From assembly GCA_015227615.1 (NCBI GenBank), contig JAALGZ010000077.1, positions 35,830 to 99,829 on the forward strand: a stretch of DNA of 64,000 nucleotides, in the 5' to 3' direction. This DNA is from Labyrinthula sp. Ha. Lineage: Eukaryota > Sar > Bigyra > Labyrinthulida > Labyrinthulaceae. Shown in pieces: positions 14,270 through 24,199 of the stretch; the stretch's first letter is position 1, and each line of letters begins with the position of its first letter. The notes beneath the pieces are model-generated. The model was not told the DNA's origin, searched no databases, and worked only from the letters and a program-made list of their open reading frames with translations. Both the position numbers and the translations under genes were made by a program.

Positions 14270-14666
14270 AGACATTATTATTATGCTGAGATTCATTCAC
14301 TATTTTTCTTAATGGAGAGAACTGTTTCTCTGGCATGAATGGAACAGGTGTTAAGTTCTTTTTGTTATAAGAATCAAACTTATAATAGGTCTGATTTGAT
14401 AAAAAAATACGAGTTGCTACTTATTTTGTCAAAAAATCAACTTAATCCTATGTTCTTAATAGTTTGGTTTAAAAAATCTGTGAATTTGAAACAAATAAAT
14501 ACTACAAATAAGAAGTTATTGTATATGATGTATAGATGAAAATTCAAATTGTTGGAGTATAGTATTCTTTTTGCTATGCCTCTGGACTTGTGCTATTGGC
14601 TTCTGTTATTTACAAATAGATCAAGCACATGTTTAACCAGTCACTTGGTTACAAATTGCTTTTAAT
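14270..14666 (+). other. Continuation of the same frame, broken only by TGA codons
   Basis: After the TGA at 14267 the same frame stays free of TAA and TAG until 14664 (about 133 codons). It is interrupted only by TGA at 14336 and 14537. The first internal TGA lies in a 24-nt GT-AG segment (GTTTCT...AACAG) of length divisible by three, and the second lies in a possible 28- or 42-nt intron. No GT donor close enough to remove the TGA at 14267 is visible. It may be a decayed extension or a separate small exon set. No family is recognised. Confidence 0.3.
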
Positions 14667-14920
14667 CAGTTGATGAGTAGAACTGGAAGTTAAACGTGCA
14701 TAAAAAGATACACCAGGAAATTTTATTTCAATAAGAATAAGAATATTTTGCTTTTCTTATTTTTATTCGTATTTTTATTGCAGTTGAGCCTTTCTATATT
14801 CCACTTGATGGAGATATTCTTTAAATGTACAGAGACTGCTTAATAGTTTGTATTTTTAACTAAGAGTAGCTTAATAAGTGAGAGCCTGATATGGATTCAA
14901 AGATTTTAAACATTGTTTGG

Positions 14921-14925
14921 TAATT
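14921..14925. repeat. Left target-site duplication TAATT of the copia array
   Basis: The five bases TAATT directly left of the first LTR recur at 25434-25438 directly right of the last LTR. Five-base duplications are normal for copia elements. Their position outside the whole array says that a single insertion was later expanded. Confidence 0.5.
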
Positions 14926-15071
14926 TATTGATGCAAGTTTTTTTGCTTATGTTCACGTATTAAGTCTGGTGATACCCACTTTTACAAACTAAACTAACTC
15001 CTACGGTACTACTTTAACTACTTTTACTTTAAATACCTCAACCTCAATACAACATACAAGACACAACAACA
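14926..15071 (-). repeat. LTR A (3' LTR of the left copia element), diverged
   Basis: About 146 bp, ending on the plus strand with CAACAACA. It is alignable to LTRs B and C but with roughly ten differences plus a 3-base gap. On the minus strand it starts TGTTGTTGTG and ends in CAATA-like sequence. The A/T-rich start TATTGA matches LTR B. Confidence 0.65.
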
Positions 15072-16377
15072 CCTTCCCTTCGTTAACGTAGCACTTCTCA
15101 AGAAATTTATTAAACATATTTTTACCACTCAACTTTGTCATTATATCGGACGAGTTTTCACTTGTTAGTACATATTGCAACTTTGTTTTCATAGCAGACA
15201 CTTCCTGGGCAACATATTTATATCTGGTGTCAAGATGCTTTAATCTTCCGGTCGCAATTTCTCCTTGGCACAATCTAAGAGCTGGCTGGTTGTCAATCAA
15301 AATCACCGCCTTAAAGTCAACATCCATTTCCTTCAGCAGGCTATAAATAACTCTCAGATCTTTTATAGAACAGCTTATACCTACATATTCTGCTTCTGTA
15401 GATGATGTAGCTACGATGGGCTCTGTCTTCCTTCTATATAATACAACATTATCATTGAGAAGGATCAGATTTCCGTATACACTTTTTTGATCTTCACCAT
15501 TTGCATGTGAACTGTCAGTGAGTAAATACACTGTGTTCGCTGAATCTTTTAAGGACTCGTATTTCAGCTTCTTGTTTCTCGTTTTAAATAAATACATCAG
15601 TGCTCCCTTTGATTGTTCCAGACAGTTTTGAGTCGGGTTCTTCAGTCTAGTTGACAACATGTGAATACAAAAGCTCATTTCCAGTCTTTCGCAGACTGTT
15701 ATGTAGTTCAGCAGAACTACAATTTGGTGGTATTCTCTTACAACATAAAGCTTGTTTGTGTCGTCAGCAATATGATCCTTATTCATTGGCGTTTCCAGTT
15801 TGTTCTTCGACACTTCCGGTCGATGTTGTTGAAAACCAATCACAATTTGGTTATGTAAATTTACATAGCATGTCTTATTTTTTCCTTTAATTAAACATAA
15901 TCCCACGCAGGTCTCGGCAACAGGACTAGACGTCAGCTTAAACCTTTCAGACATCATGTTCTCAAGTACATCGACTTCTTTTTCTTCGCCACTATATAGT
16001 AGGTCGTCCACATAGACTAATATAATTAGTTTCTTCTCCCTTCTTTCATTTGTGAACAGACATTTTTCACTTAATAATGGCTTTAATCCAGCTGAAATTA
16101 GGGTTTCGAAAATTGTTTTGTGTACCAATATGGGGTTTAAGTTGTTAGTTATTTCATAAGTAGTTTGAGGAATATGATTGGTTAGATTATATAAATTGAT
16201 TGGATATACATTATGGAAAAAAAGGACAGAGTTAAGAATAATTGAAATCCAACATAAAAACCAATAAAAAAAAGAAAGACAATCAAGACATCGCATATCA
16301 AAGAACGGGATTAGAAGGATATAATCGAAGTTAAGTATAGTAACACTAAACCTCAATAAGTATCCACACATGCGCAC
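15001..16377 (-). pseudogene. copia reverse transcriptase (second half) and RNase H, left copy
   Basis: 458 codons open. KTIFETLISAGLKP leads into LVYVDDLLYSG with the YVDD catalytic box at about residues 122-125. RNase H follows, with LLTDSSHANGEDQKSVYGN and SSTEAEYVGI, then DNQPALRLCQG and RLKHLDTRYKYVAQEV, the usual copia pol end. The first 86 or so codons are not reverse transcriptase: they come from about 290 bp inserted into the domain. The frame runs past the YVN end of the right copy into LTR sequence because the bases after it differ. Confidence 0.8.
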
Positions 16378-16409
16378 TCAGCAGTTTGACGAGATCATCC
16401 TAAACTGTT
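16120..16409 (-). other. About 290 bp of foreign sequence inserted in the reverse transcriptase
   Basis: Upstream the polymerase reads CGLRNVPKIWHK (family: LYGLKQAPRAWY). Downstream it resumes at KTIFETLISAGLKP. The bases between have no counterpart in the family, are AT-rich and change frame. The same insert is in the right copy at about 21301-21590. It has no clear GT-AG ends placed at the break, so an intron is unlikely; a small element or solo LTR of another family is possible. Confidence 0.45.
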
Positions 16410-17306
16410 CTACTTGTGCCATATCTTTGGCACATTCCTCAGGCCACATAATGACGTGCAGATTTTCCAGAAATATTTATTCTCTTCTCTCTTGGGATGT
16501 CCTTTTGGAAGTTCAATAAATATTGGTTTGTTTAGCGTACCGTATATAAATGCACCGGTTATGTCCAACTGACGTAACCAGGTCTTGAACTGTAGAGCAA
16601 TACATAAGAAAATACGTATAGTTGCTACTGGTGCAACTGGGGCGTAATATTCCGGAACTTTTCTTCTAGTGTTTGCTCCATACTTGTTGTTTTTGACACA
16701 TAAGCGAACCTTGGCGAGAACCTCGTTGTTCATGTTCCGTTTAACTTTGAGCAGTTCCCCCAGATTAATCACTTGGGTAGGAGAATCTGGACGTGGTACA
16801 ACTGCAAACGTACTAGTAGTCTCTAAAGATTCGATTTCTTTGATATAAGTTACATACCAAGCTGATGAATCTTTTCCACCATTAATCTGCTCAAAATTTT
16901 GTGGAGGAATAGTTGACAAATCAATATTTGCAGATAAAGAAGAATTTAATGCGTGAAGATTCATGCGACCTCTCTGGCCACTCATAACGTTTTCTTGGGA
17001 TATGTCGAAGCTTCCTAGCGTGTTACTAGATGATTTGTGTAGTGTGAACGCTTCAGTATTTTCAGTTGGTGATGTAACTTGCTCATTTTCCTTCCCTTCT
17101 TCCTTTGAGTGGTCATCGCCAGATAATTCTGCTGTTTCTTCGTGGTGTTCTTGCAGTTTGAGGATATCTTGGGTAGTATGTTGGACAACTTTATCTATTT
17201 TTGGAATATTTGATGCTGTTGAATATCTGGAATTTTGATGGATGAACTTTTCATATGCTGAGTTGATGGTTCCTACTTCGTCTAGCTTAGTTGTTCTTAC
17301 GCGCAC
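16410..17306 (-). pseudogene. copia integrase tail and reverse transcriptase first half, left copy
   Basis: 298 codons. It starts in the linker after integrase and includes the pre-palm stretch STFAVVPRPD. Then comes KTWLRQLDITGAFIYGTLN, the copia motif with the first catalytic Asp, and CGLRNVPKIWHK. The sequence just upstream, out of this frame's start but continuous with it, carries FKLFGVGEYALLCKKKK, the integrase carboxy-terminal GDD-like module of copia. It is broken at its end by the 290-bp insert. Confidence 0.8.
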
Positions 17307-17425
17307 TATCTTCCCATTCTTACAGTTGACACATATACTTACTTTGGATTCGCTGTCTTGACCAAGATATATAACTGGTATTGTGGTTTGAAGCTTTTTC
17401 TTTTTACATAAAAGTGCGTATTCTC

Positions 17426-17971
17426 CTACTCCAAATAGTTTGAACTCATCAAGCTTAGGGTATTTGTTGAATACAAGTTTATATGAAGAAGTTCCGTTTT
17501 TCTGGTAATGCAGTTGTTAATATGGCAGCTGTGGTTCGCGCAGTAGCACCAATATTTCTCAGATATATTTTCTTGGATTAAGAGAGACATCATCATTTCC
17601 AGAAGCGCGCGGTTTTGACGTTCTATTTTTTCATTTTCTGAAGGAAAATATTCATTAGAATATTCTCTTATTATATTTTTCTTAGAACAATATTCATTCA
17701 ACTTTGCAAATTCTGTACCTCTGTCGCTGAAGATGTATTTAACACATTTATTATGAAGCTGTCTTACTCCTTTTATATTTTTTTTTACTAATCCAGATAT
17801 ATGTGATTTATTCTTGACAAGGATAGGTGTTAGAAAACCAGAGTAATAACAAACAATGTGACAGATATATCTAAAGTTGTTGATAGATGATGGAAGTTTT
17901 CCAATTGTGTCGAGATGGATCTTTTCCCAAGGATAAGTGGCTTTCCATAGTTTTGAGGTGTCGTAATTCAC
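17426..17971 (-). pseudogene. copia integrase core, left copy
   Basis: 181 codons holding the DDE core: HLDTIGKLPSS (first Asp), IFSDRGTEFAKL (second Asp) and SENEKIERQNRALLEMM (Glu). It is joined to the upstream zinc-finger frame by a one-base shift in an eight-A run (plus-strand T run at 17980-17987), and to the downstream frame by a one-base shift at a five-A run. Both shifts are identical in the right copy, so they are either old mutations or less likely programmed frameshifts. Confidence 0.75.
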
Positions 17972-17975
17972 CGTT

Positions 17976-18596
17976 TTACTTTTTTTTCTGGAACATCTTT
18001 CCTGCTGAACATCCGATACAGTACGACTGTGTCATTGGTTTGAGCTCAGTGGACAGTATATATCTGACGTTGATATGACCAAGTCTGTAGTGCATGAGAT
18101 CTGTAGCTGAAATATTTAACCGAAGTATTACAATGTTATTTTCTGGGTTGTTTGTTCCATGCAGAAAGAAGTGCCCTTTTTGTCTTTCAAATGTAAATAC
18201 GGTGTAGCCGTTTTTAGTAAGCGTGCTCCTCCTGTGGTCTTTGTGAACAGCATAGCCATCGTCAACTAACAATGACTCGCTAATGATGGTTTGCTTTTCT
18301 TTAAGCATTGGAACATATACTACATCTTTGAGCTGTAAAACTGTGGTATTGAGTAGTAGGATATGTATGTTCCCTTTCACTGTGTCGAAGTTTACCTCTT
18401 CTAATTCTCCAGACAAAGATACTCGAGTTTCAGGGGATGTATTACGCAAAAGATGTTTATCACCAGTAACATGACGTGTCAATCCAGAGTTCAACAGAGC
18501 TTTAATACACAGATTCCTGAATCTGCAGTTGCATGGTTGGTCCTCTACTATATTCTTTCTAATATTTATATTCATTTTTAGGATATTGAAGTTCAA
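17976..18596 (-). pseudogene. copia protease and integrase zinc finger, left copy; protease active site lost
   Basis: 206 codons. ALLNSGLTRHVTGDKHLL aligns with the copia protease motif (L)DSGATxHM, but the catalytic Asp is Asn (codon at 18489-18491). An aspartic protease cannot work without this residue. Farther on, DLMHYRLGHINVRY and SYCIGCSAGK form the HHCC integrase finger. The frame ends at an eight-A run. Confidence 0.75.
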
Positions 18597-18803
18597 GTGG
18601 TATGGAGTTGTTTCATCCTCATCATCAGATGGAGTGAAAGATGGTTCGAGGTTTGACTCTTCAATATCATTGTGGTCACATGTATCTTCGTAATCGTCCT
18701 CTTGAAGAATATTTATTTTATTGACACGGATGACTTGGACAGAACAGGTTTTCCATTTACGATCATTGCTTCCTCACTTCCAGCAAGCATATTCTTCATT
18801 TGG

Positions 18804-18845
18804 ACAAGAGTTGAGTTTGTGTCCAAATCATCCACATTTCATGCA
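18804..18845 (-). pseudogene. gag CCHC zinc knuckle with an in-frame TGA, left copy
   Basis: On the minus strand these 14 codons read CMKCG-stop-FGHKLNSC, exactly the C-x2-C-x4-H-x4-C nucleic-acid-binding knuckle of gag, with TGA at 18828-18830 one residue after the second Cys and Gly. A single change from TGG would give Trp. The same TGA is in the right copy at 24009-24011. Confidence 0.65.
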
Positions 18846-19018
18846 ACGTTTCTTTGGTTGAAATGTTTTCGTGTTTGTTACTTCGGTCTTATTTACACTT
18901 ATTTGCTTCGTTCTTGATGATATTTGTTCTGGACATCGCAAACTCATATTAGATGCCACTTTCAGGAAATACGATATGGTGTCATTTAAGTTTCTGTATT
19001 GCATATTGTCTTGTAAAC

Positions 19019-19697
19019 CTAGAATATGTTATCAGAAAGGTTGAACATGAATTCTTCTTTGATTTCTCTGCTGTCAGTTCCTCCGTCTAATTTAAATTGA
19101 GCAAATCCTTTTCTGCATATGTTTATATAGGAGTTTAGATCACGATATTGAAATTTCTGGAGTCGTAGTTTTGCAGAGAGTTTTAAAGTTTGCTTGTCCT
19201 TCTCATAATGAAACCTGATTGCATTGTAACCTTGGAATAAAGATTCAGCATTGCCCACACAATGTACCAGCTCTACAGTCATGGTCATCGTAAGTATGTG
19301 TTTAACATCACTAACATCACTTGCATATTGGAGTTTAGCGTCATAGAAATGTTCTACTTCATAGCAGGCCACTACATCATCGTCGATTTTTTATACATGT
19401 GCTTTCATGGGTATCTTGAACAAATCAAAATACGCTTCATTGGAAAATTTTTGTTTAGTGTTGAACTGCTGCAATATTGAATGGATTGGAACCTTTAGCT
19501 TTTCGAATCATCTCCTTGGCCACTTCTGAATGTTTTTTGTCTTTCTCTACTAGCTGGTGAGGATGTACATGGTAATTGATATACATAGATAAGTGTTTCT
19601 TTCCAAGATAAGCTAGAAGCGATGCCTGCCACTCTCTGAAGATAACTCTTTGGGTTCCAAGTTTAGGCAACTGATTATCCTGCTTCTCATAGTTCAT
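19019..19697 (-). pseudogene. copia gag fragments, left copy
   Basis: Two frames, 19455-19697 (starting MNYEKQDNQLPKLGTQ) and 19019-19372, together cover a gag capsid. The first includes IFREWQASLLAYLGKKHLSM, like the copia gag start where a conserved Trp follows the LPKL box. They are separated by a frame change and a TAA in both copies. Confidence 0.6.
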
Positions 19698-19909
19698 GAT
19701 TCTGCTTTTATTGTCTTTTGTCTTGGATTTTTGTCTTTTGGTTTATTTGCTACTCGTTTTATTTCGTAGGATACCTGGGAGTACAACTTTGGAATAGTGT
19801 TCGTGTACCCCTCTCCAACACTTGACATACTTGAAGTGCAAACATTACCAAAATCGTGTGACAGTCTTGCTAGTATCGCGAAAACAATGCCAAAAGAGAA
19901 ATTAGACAA
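19694..19909 (-). other. Leader open frame before gag, left copy
   Basis: 71 codons, ending in TGA that overlaps the gag ATG (ATGA at 19694-19697). It resembles no known retroelement protein. It may be non-coding leader; both copies keep it open because they are nearly identical. Confidence 0.25.
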
Positions 19910-20065
19910 CTTGTTTATTTGTTTATCTCTTCGAATATTTTCTTTAAATAAATATGATATCGGTCAAAGAAGTTATTTAGTATATGAGTAATTTATGGAT
20001 AAAAATTATTCTCTCAAGTTATTGTCCCTTACTTCCGGACACTTTTAGAACCAGATTTATCTCGA

Positions 20066-20103
20066 TCTTGGCTCATAAGTTGAAGGCTTTTAGGCTCTTA
20101 ACC
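20066..20103 (-). promoter_or_regulatory. Primer-binding site matching a half tRNA-Lys, left copy
   Basis: Directly next to LTR B. On the plus strand the site reads like the 5' half of a tRNA: a D-arm-like stretch GGCTCATAAGTTGAAGGC, then TTAGG, loop CTCTTAA (anticodon CTT, Lys), then CC. Read in element sense it starts GGTTAAGAGCCTAA at the LTR end. The tRNA half would have its 3' end against the LTR, which is the right geometry for priming, as with Drosophila copia and its half initiator tRNA. Confidence 0.55.
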
Positions 20104-20252
20104 TATTGACACAAGCTGTGTTTTTGCTTATTTTTACGTATTAAGTCTGATGATACCCACCTTTACAAACTAAACTAACTCCTACGGTACTACTTTAACT
20201 ATCTTCACTTTAAATACCGCAACCTCAATACAACACACAACACACAACAACA
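20104..20252 (-). repeat. LTR B (shared between the two copia copies)
   Basis: 149 bp, identical by eye to LTR C and placed 5181 bp from it. In element sense it begins TGTTGTTGTG and ends CAATA, next to the primer site. It contains TATTTAAAG as a possible TATA box. It is the 5' LTR of the left copy and the 3' LTR of the right copy. Confidence 0.75.
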
Positions 20253-20259
20253 CCTTCCC

Positions 20260-21558
20260 TTAATTAACGTAGCACTTCTCAAGAAATTTATTAAACATAT
20301 TTTTACCACTCAACTTTGTCATTATATCGGACGAGTTTTCACTTGTTAGTACATATTGCAACTTTGTTTTCATAGCAGACACTTCCTGGGCAACATATTT
20401 ATATCTGGTGTCAAGATGCTTTAATCTTCCGGTCGCAATTTCTCCTTGGCACAATCTAAGAGCTGGCTGGTTGTCAATCAAAATCACCGCCTTAAAGTCA
20501 ACATCCATTTCCTTCAGCAGGCTATAAATAACTCTCAGATCTTTTATAGAACAGTTTATACCTACATATTCTGCTTCTGTAGATGATGTAGCTACGATGG
20601 TCTCTGTCTTCCTTCTATATAATACAACATTATCATTGAGAAGGATCAGATTTCCGTATACACTTTTTCGATCTTCACCATTTGCATGTGAACTGTCAGT
20701 GAGTAAATACACTGTGTTCGCTGAATCTTTTAAGGACTCGTATTTCAGCTTCTTGTTTCTCGTTTTAAATAAATACATCAGTGCTCCCTTTGATTGTTCC
20801 AGACAGTTTTGAGTCGGGTTCTTCAGTCTAGTTGACAACATGTGAATACAAAAGCTCATTTCCAGTCTTTCGCAGACTGTTATGTAGTTCAGCAGAACTA
20901 CAATTTGGTGGTATTCTCTTACAACATAAAGCTTGTTTGTGTCGTCAGCAATATGATCCTTATTCATTGGCGTTTCCAGTTTGTTCTTCGACACTTCCGG
21001 TCGATGTTGTTGAAAACCAATCACAATTTGGTTATGTAAATTTACATAGCATGTCTTATTTTTTCCTTTAATTAAACATAATCCCACGCAGGTCTCGGCA
21101 ACAGGACTAGACGTCAGCTTAAACCTTTCAGACATCATGTTCTCAAGTACATCGACTTCTTTTTCTTCGCCACTATATAGTAGGTCGTCCACATAGACTA
21201 ATACAATTAGTTTCTTCTCCCTTCTTTCATTTGTGAACAGACATTTTTCACTTAATAATGGCTTTAATCCAGCTGAAATTAGGGTTTCGAAAATTGTTTT
21301 GTGTACCAATGTGGGGTTTAAGTTGTTAGTTATTTCATAAGTAGTTTGAGGAATATGATTGGTTAGATTATATAAATTGATTGGATATACATTATGGAAA
21401 AAAAGGACAGAGTTAAGAATAATTGAAATCCAACATAAAAACCAATAAAAAAAAGAAAGACAATCAAGACATCGCATATCAAAGAACGGGATTAGAAGGA
21501 TATAATCGAAGTTAAGTATAGTAACACTAAACCTCAATAAGTATCCACACATGCGCAC
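20260..21558 (-). pseudogene. copia reverse transcriptase (second half) and RNase H, right copy
   Basis: 432 codons, as in the left copy but ending at the natural end KCYVN followed by a stop. It holds LVYVDDLLYSG, SSTEAEYVGI and the terminal RLKHLDTRYKYVAQEV block. Its first part is again the inserted sequence. Confidence 0.8.
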
Positions 21559-21590
21559 TCAGCAGTTTGACGAGATCATCCTAAACTGTT

Positions 21591-22487
21591 CTACTTGTGC
21601 CATATCTTTGGCACATTCCTCAGGCCACATAATGACGTGCAGATTTTCCAGAAATATTTATTCTCTTCTCTCTTGGGATGTCCTTTTGGAAGTTCAATAA
21701 ATATTGGTTTGTTTAGCGTACCGTATATAAATGCACCGGTTATGTCCAACTGACGTAACCAGGTCTTGAACTGTAGAGCAATACATAAGAAAATACGTAT
21801 AGTTGCTACTGGTGCAACTGGGGCGTAATATTCCGGAACTTTTCTTCTAGTGTTTGCTCCATATTTGTTGTTTTTGACACATAAGCGAACCTTGGCGAGA
21901 ACCTCGTTGTTCATGTTCCGTTTAACTTTGAGCAGTTCCCCCAGATTAATCACTTGGGTAGGAGAATCTGGACGTGGTACAACTGCAAACGTACTAGTAG
22001 TCTCTAAAGATTCGATTTCTTTGATATAAGTTACATACCAAGCTGATGAATCTTTTCCACCATTAATCTGCTCAAAATTTTGTGGAGGAATAGTTGACAA
22101 ATCAATATTTGCAGATAAAGAAGAATTTAATGCGTGAAGATTCATGCGACCTCTCTGGCCACTCATAACGTTTTCTTGGGATATGTCGAAGCTTCCTAGC
22201 GTGTTACTAGATGATTTGTGTAGTGTGAACGCTTCAGTATTTTCAGTTGGTGATATAACTTGCTCATTTTCCTTCCCTTCTTCCTTTGAGTGGTCATCGC
22301 CAGATAATTCTGCTGTTTCTTCGTGGTGTTCTTGCAGTTTGAGGATATCTTGGGTAGTATGTTGGACAACTTTATCTATTTTTGGAATATTTGATGCTGT
22401 TGAATATCTGGAATTTTGATGGATGAACTTTTCATATGCTGAGTTGATGGTTCCTACTTCGTCTAGCTTAGTTGTTCTTACGCGCAC
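21591..22487 (-). pseudogene. copia integrase tail and reverse transcriptase first half, right copy
   Basis: 298 codons, one residue different from the left copy (Val to Ile in the linker). It contains the RQLDITGAF catalytic motif and ends at the insert. Confidence 0.8.
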
Positions 22488-22606
22488 TATCTTCCCATTC
22501 TTACAGTTGACACATATACTTACTTTGGATTCGCTGTCTTGACCAAGATATATAACTGGTATTGTGGTTTGAAGCTTTTTCTTTTTACATAAAAGTGCGT
22601 ATTCTC

Positions 22607-23152
22607 CTACTCCAAATAGTTTGAACTCATCAAGCTTAGGGTATTTGTTGAATACAAGTTTATATGAAGAAGTTCCGTTTTTCTGGTAATGCAGTTGTTA
22701 ATATGGCAGCTGTGGTTCGCGCAGTAGCACCAATATTTCTCAGATATATTTTCTTGGATTAAGAGAGACATCATCATTTCCAGAAGCGCGCGGTTTTGAC
22801 GTTCTATTTTTTCATTTTCTGAAGGAAAATATTCATTAGAATATTCTCTTATTATATTTTTCTTAGAACAATATTCATTCAACTTTGCAAATTCTGTACC
22901 TCTGTCGCTGAAGATGTATTTAACACATTTATTATGAAGCTGTCTTACTCCTTTTATATTTTTTTTTACTAATCCAGATATATGTGATTTATTCTTGACA
23001 AGGATAGGTGTTAGAAAACCAGAGTAATAACAAACAATGTGACAGATATATCTAAAGTTGTTGATAGATGATGGAAGTTTTCCAATTGTGTCGAGATGGA
23101 TCTTTTCCCAAGGATAAGTGGCTTTCCATAGTTTTGAGGTGTCGTAATTCAC
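22607..23152 (-). pseudogene. copia integrase core, right copy
   Basis: 181 codons identical to the left copy, with the DDE residues present and the same A-run frame changes on both sides. Confidence 0.75.
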
Positions 23153-23156
23153 CGTT

Positions 23157-23777
23157 TTACTTTTTTTTCTGGAACATCTTTCCTGCTGAACATCCGATAC
23201 AGTACGACTGTGTCATTGGTTTGAGCTCAGTGGACAGTATATATCTGACGTTGATATGACCAAGTCTGTAGTGCATGAGATCTGTAGCTGAAATATTTAA
23301 CCGAAGTATTACAATGTTATTTTCTGGGTTGTTTGTTCCATGCAGAAAGAAGTGCCCTTTTTGTCTTTCAAATGTAAATACGGTGTAGCCGTTTTTAGTA
23401 AGCGTGTTCCTCCTGTGGTCTTTGTGAACAGCATAGCCATCGTCAACTAACAATGACTCGCTAATGATGGTTTGCTTTTCTTTAAGCATTGGAACATATA
23501 CTACATCTTTGAGCTGTAAAACTGTGGTATTGAGTAGTAGGATATGTATGTTCCCTTTCACTGTGTCGAAGTTTACCTCTTCTAATTCTCCAGACAAAGA
23601 TACTCGAGTTTCAGGGGATGTATTACGCAAAAGATGTTTATCACCAGTAACATGACGTGTCAATCCAGAGTTCAACAGAGCTTTAATACACAGATTCCTG
23701 AATCTGCAGTTGCATGGTTGGTCCTCTACTATATTCTTTCTAATATTTATATTCATTTTTAGGATATTGAAGTTCAA
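23157..23777 (-). pseudogene. copia protease and integrase zinc finger, right copy; protease active site lost
   Basis: 206 codons with one residue different from the left copy (Ser to Asn). NSG replaces DSG in the protease as in the left copy, and the HHCC finger is intact. Confidence 0.75.
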
Positions 23778-23984
23778 GTGGTATGGAGTTGTTTCATCCT
23801 CATCATCAGATGGAGTGAAAGATGGTTCGAGGTTTGACTCTTCAATATCATTGTGGTCACATGTATCTTCGTAATCGTCCTCTTGAAGAATATTTATTTT
23901 ATTGACACGGATGACTTGGACAGAACAGGTTTTCCATTTACGATCATTGCTTCCTCACTTCCAGCAAGCATATTCTTCATTTGG

Positions 23985-24026
23985 ACAAGAGTTGAGTTTG
24001 TGTCCAAATCATCCACATTTCATGCA
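23985..24026 (-). pseudogene. gag CCHC zinc knuckle with an in-frame TGA, right copy
   Basis: Same 14-codon knuckle as the left copy, with TGA at the same position. Confidence 0.65.
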
Positions 24027-24199
24027 ACGTTTCTTTGGTTGAAATGTTTTCGTGTTTGTTACTTCGGTCTTATTTACACTTATTTGCTTCGTTCTTGATG
24101 ATATTTGTTCTGGACATCGCAAACTCATATTAGATGCCACTTTCAGGAAATACGATATGGTGTCATTTAAGTTTCTGTATTGCATATTGTCTTGTGAAC

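Larger units (their letters stand above)
14926..20252 (-). mobile_element. Left copia retrotransposon copy, defective
   Basis: Minus-strand Ty1/copia element. From right to left it has LTR B, primer site, leader frame, gag, zinc knuckle, protease, integrase, reverse transcriptase, RNase H and LTR A. The domain order (integrase before reverse transcriptase) defines copia. The coding sequence is split by several frame changes and stops, and the protease catalytic Asp is Asn. Every lesion I checked is also in the right copy. The two internal regions differ at only about a dozen bases that I could find by eye over nearly 5 kb. Confidence 0.85.

Noticed and set aside
13886-14666. TGA read as tryptophan throughout this genome
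   Set aside because: The RBR gene ends naturally at TGA right after RING2, and the TGA-marked frames here and in the copia knuckle also come with TAA, TAG or frame shifts nearby. Dead elements and short introns explain these TGAs more simply.
14929-14930. LTR A starting at the inner TG
   Set aside because: Starting at TATTG gives a matching TAATT target duplication and places the primer site directly against the LTR, as in the third element; the inner TG gives neither.
17980-17987. Programmed frameshift at the eight-A run in copia integrase
   Set aside because: copia elements rarely frameshift inside integrase, and the same copies have a lost protease residue and stops in gag, so mutation is the simpler cause.
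20041-20106. A genuine tRNA-Lys gene
   Set aside because: Only the 5' half is present; no T-arm or acceptor 3' strand follows, and LTR sequence begins directly after the anticodon stem.
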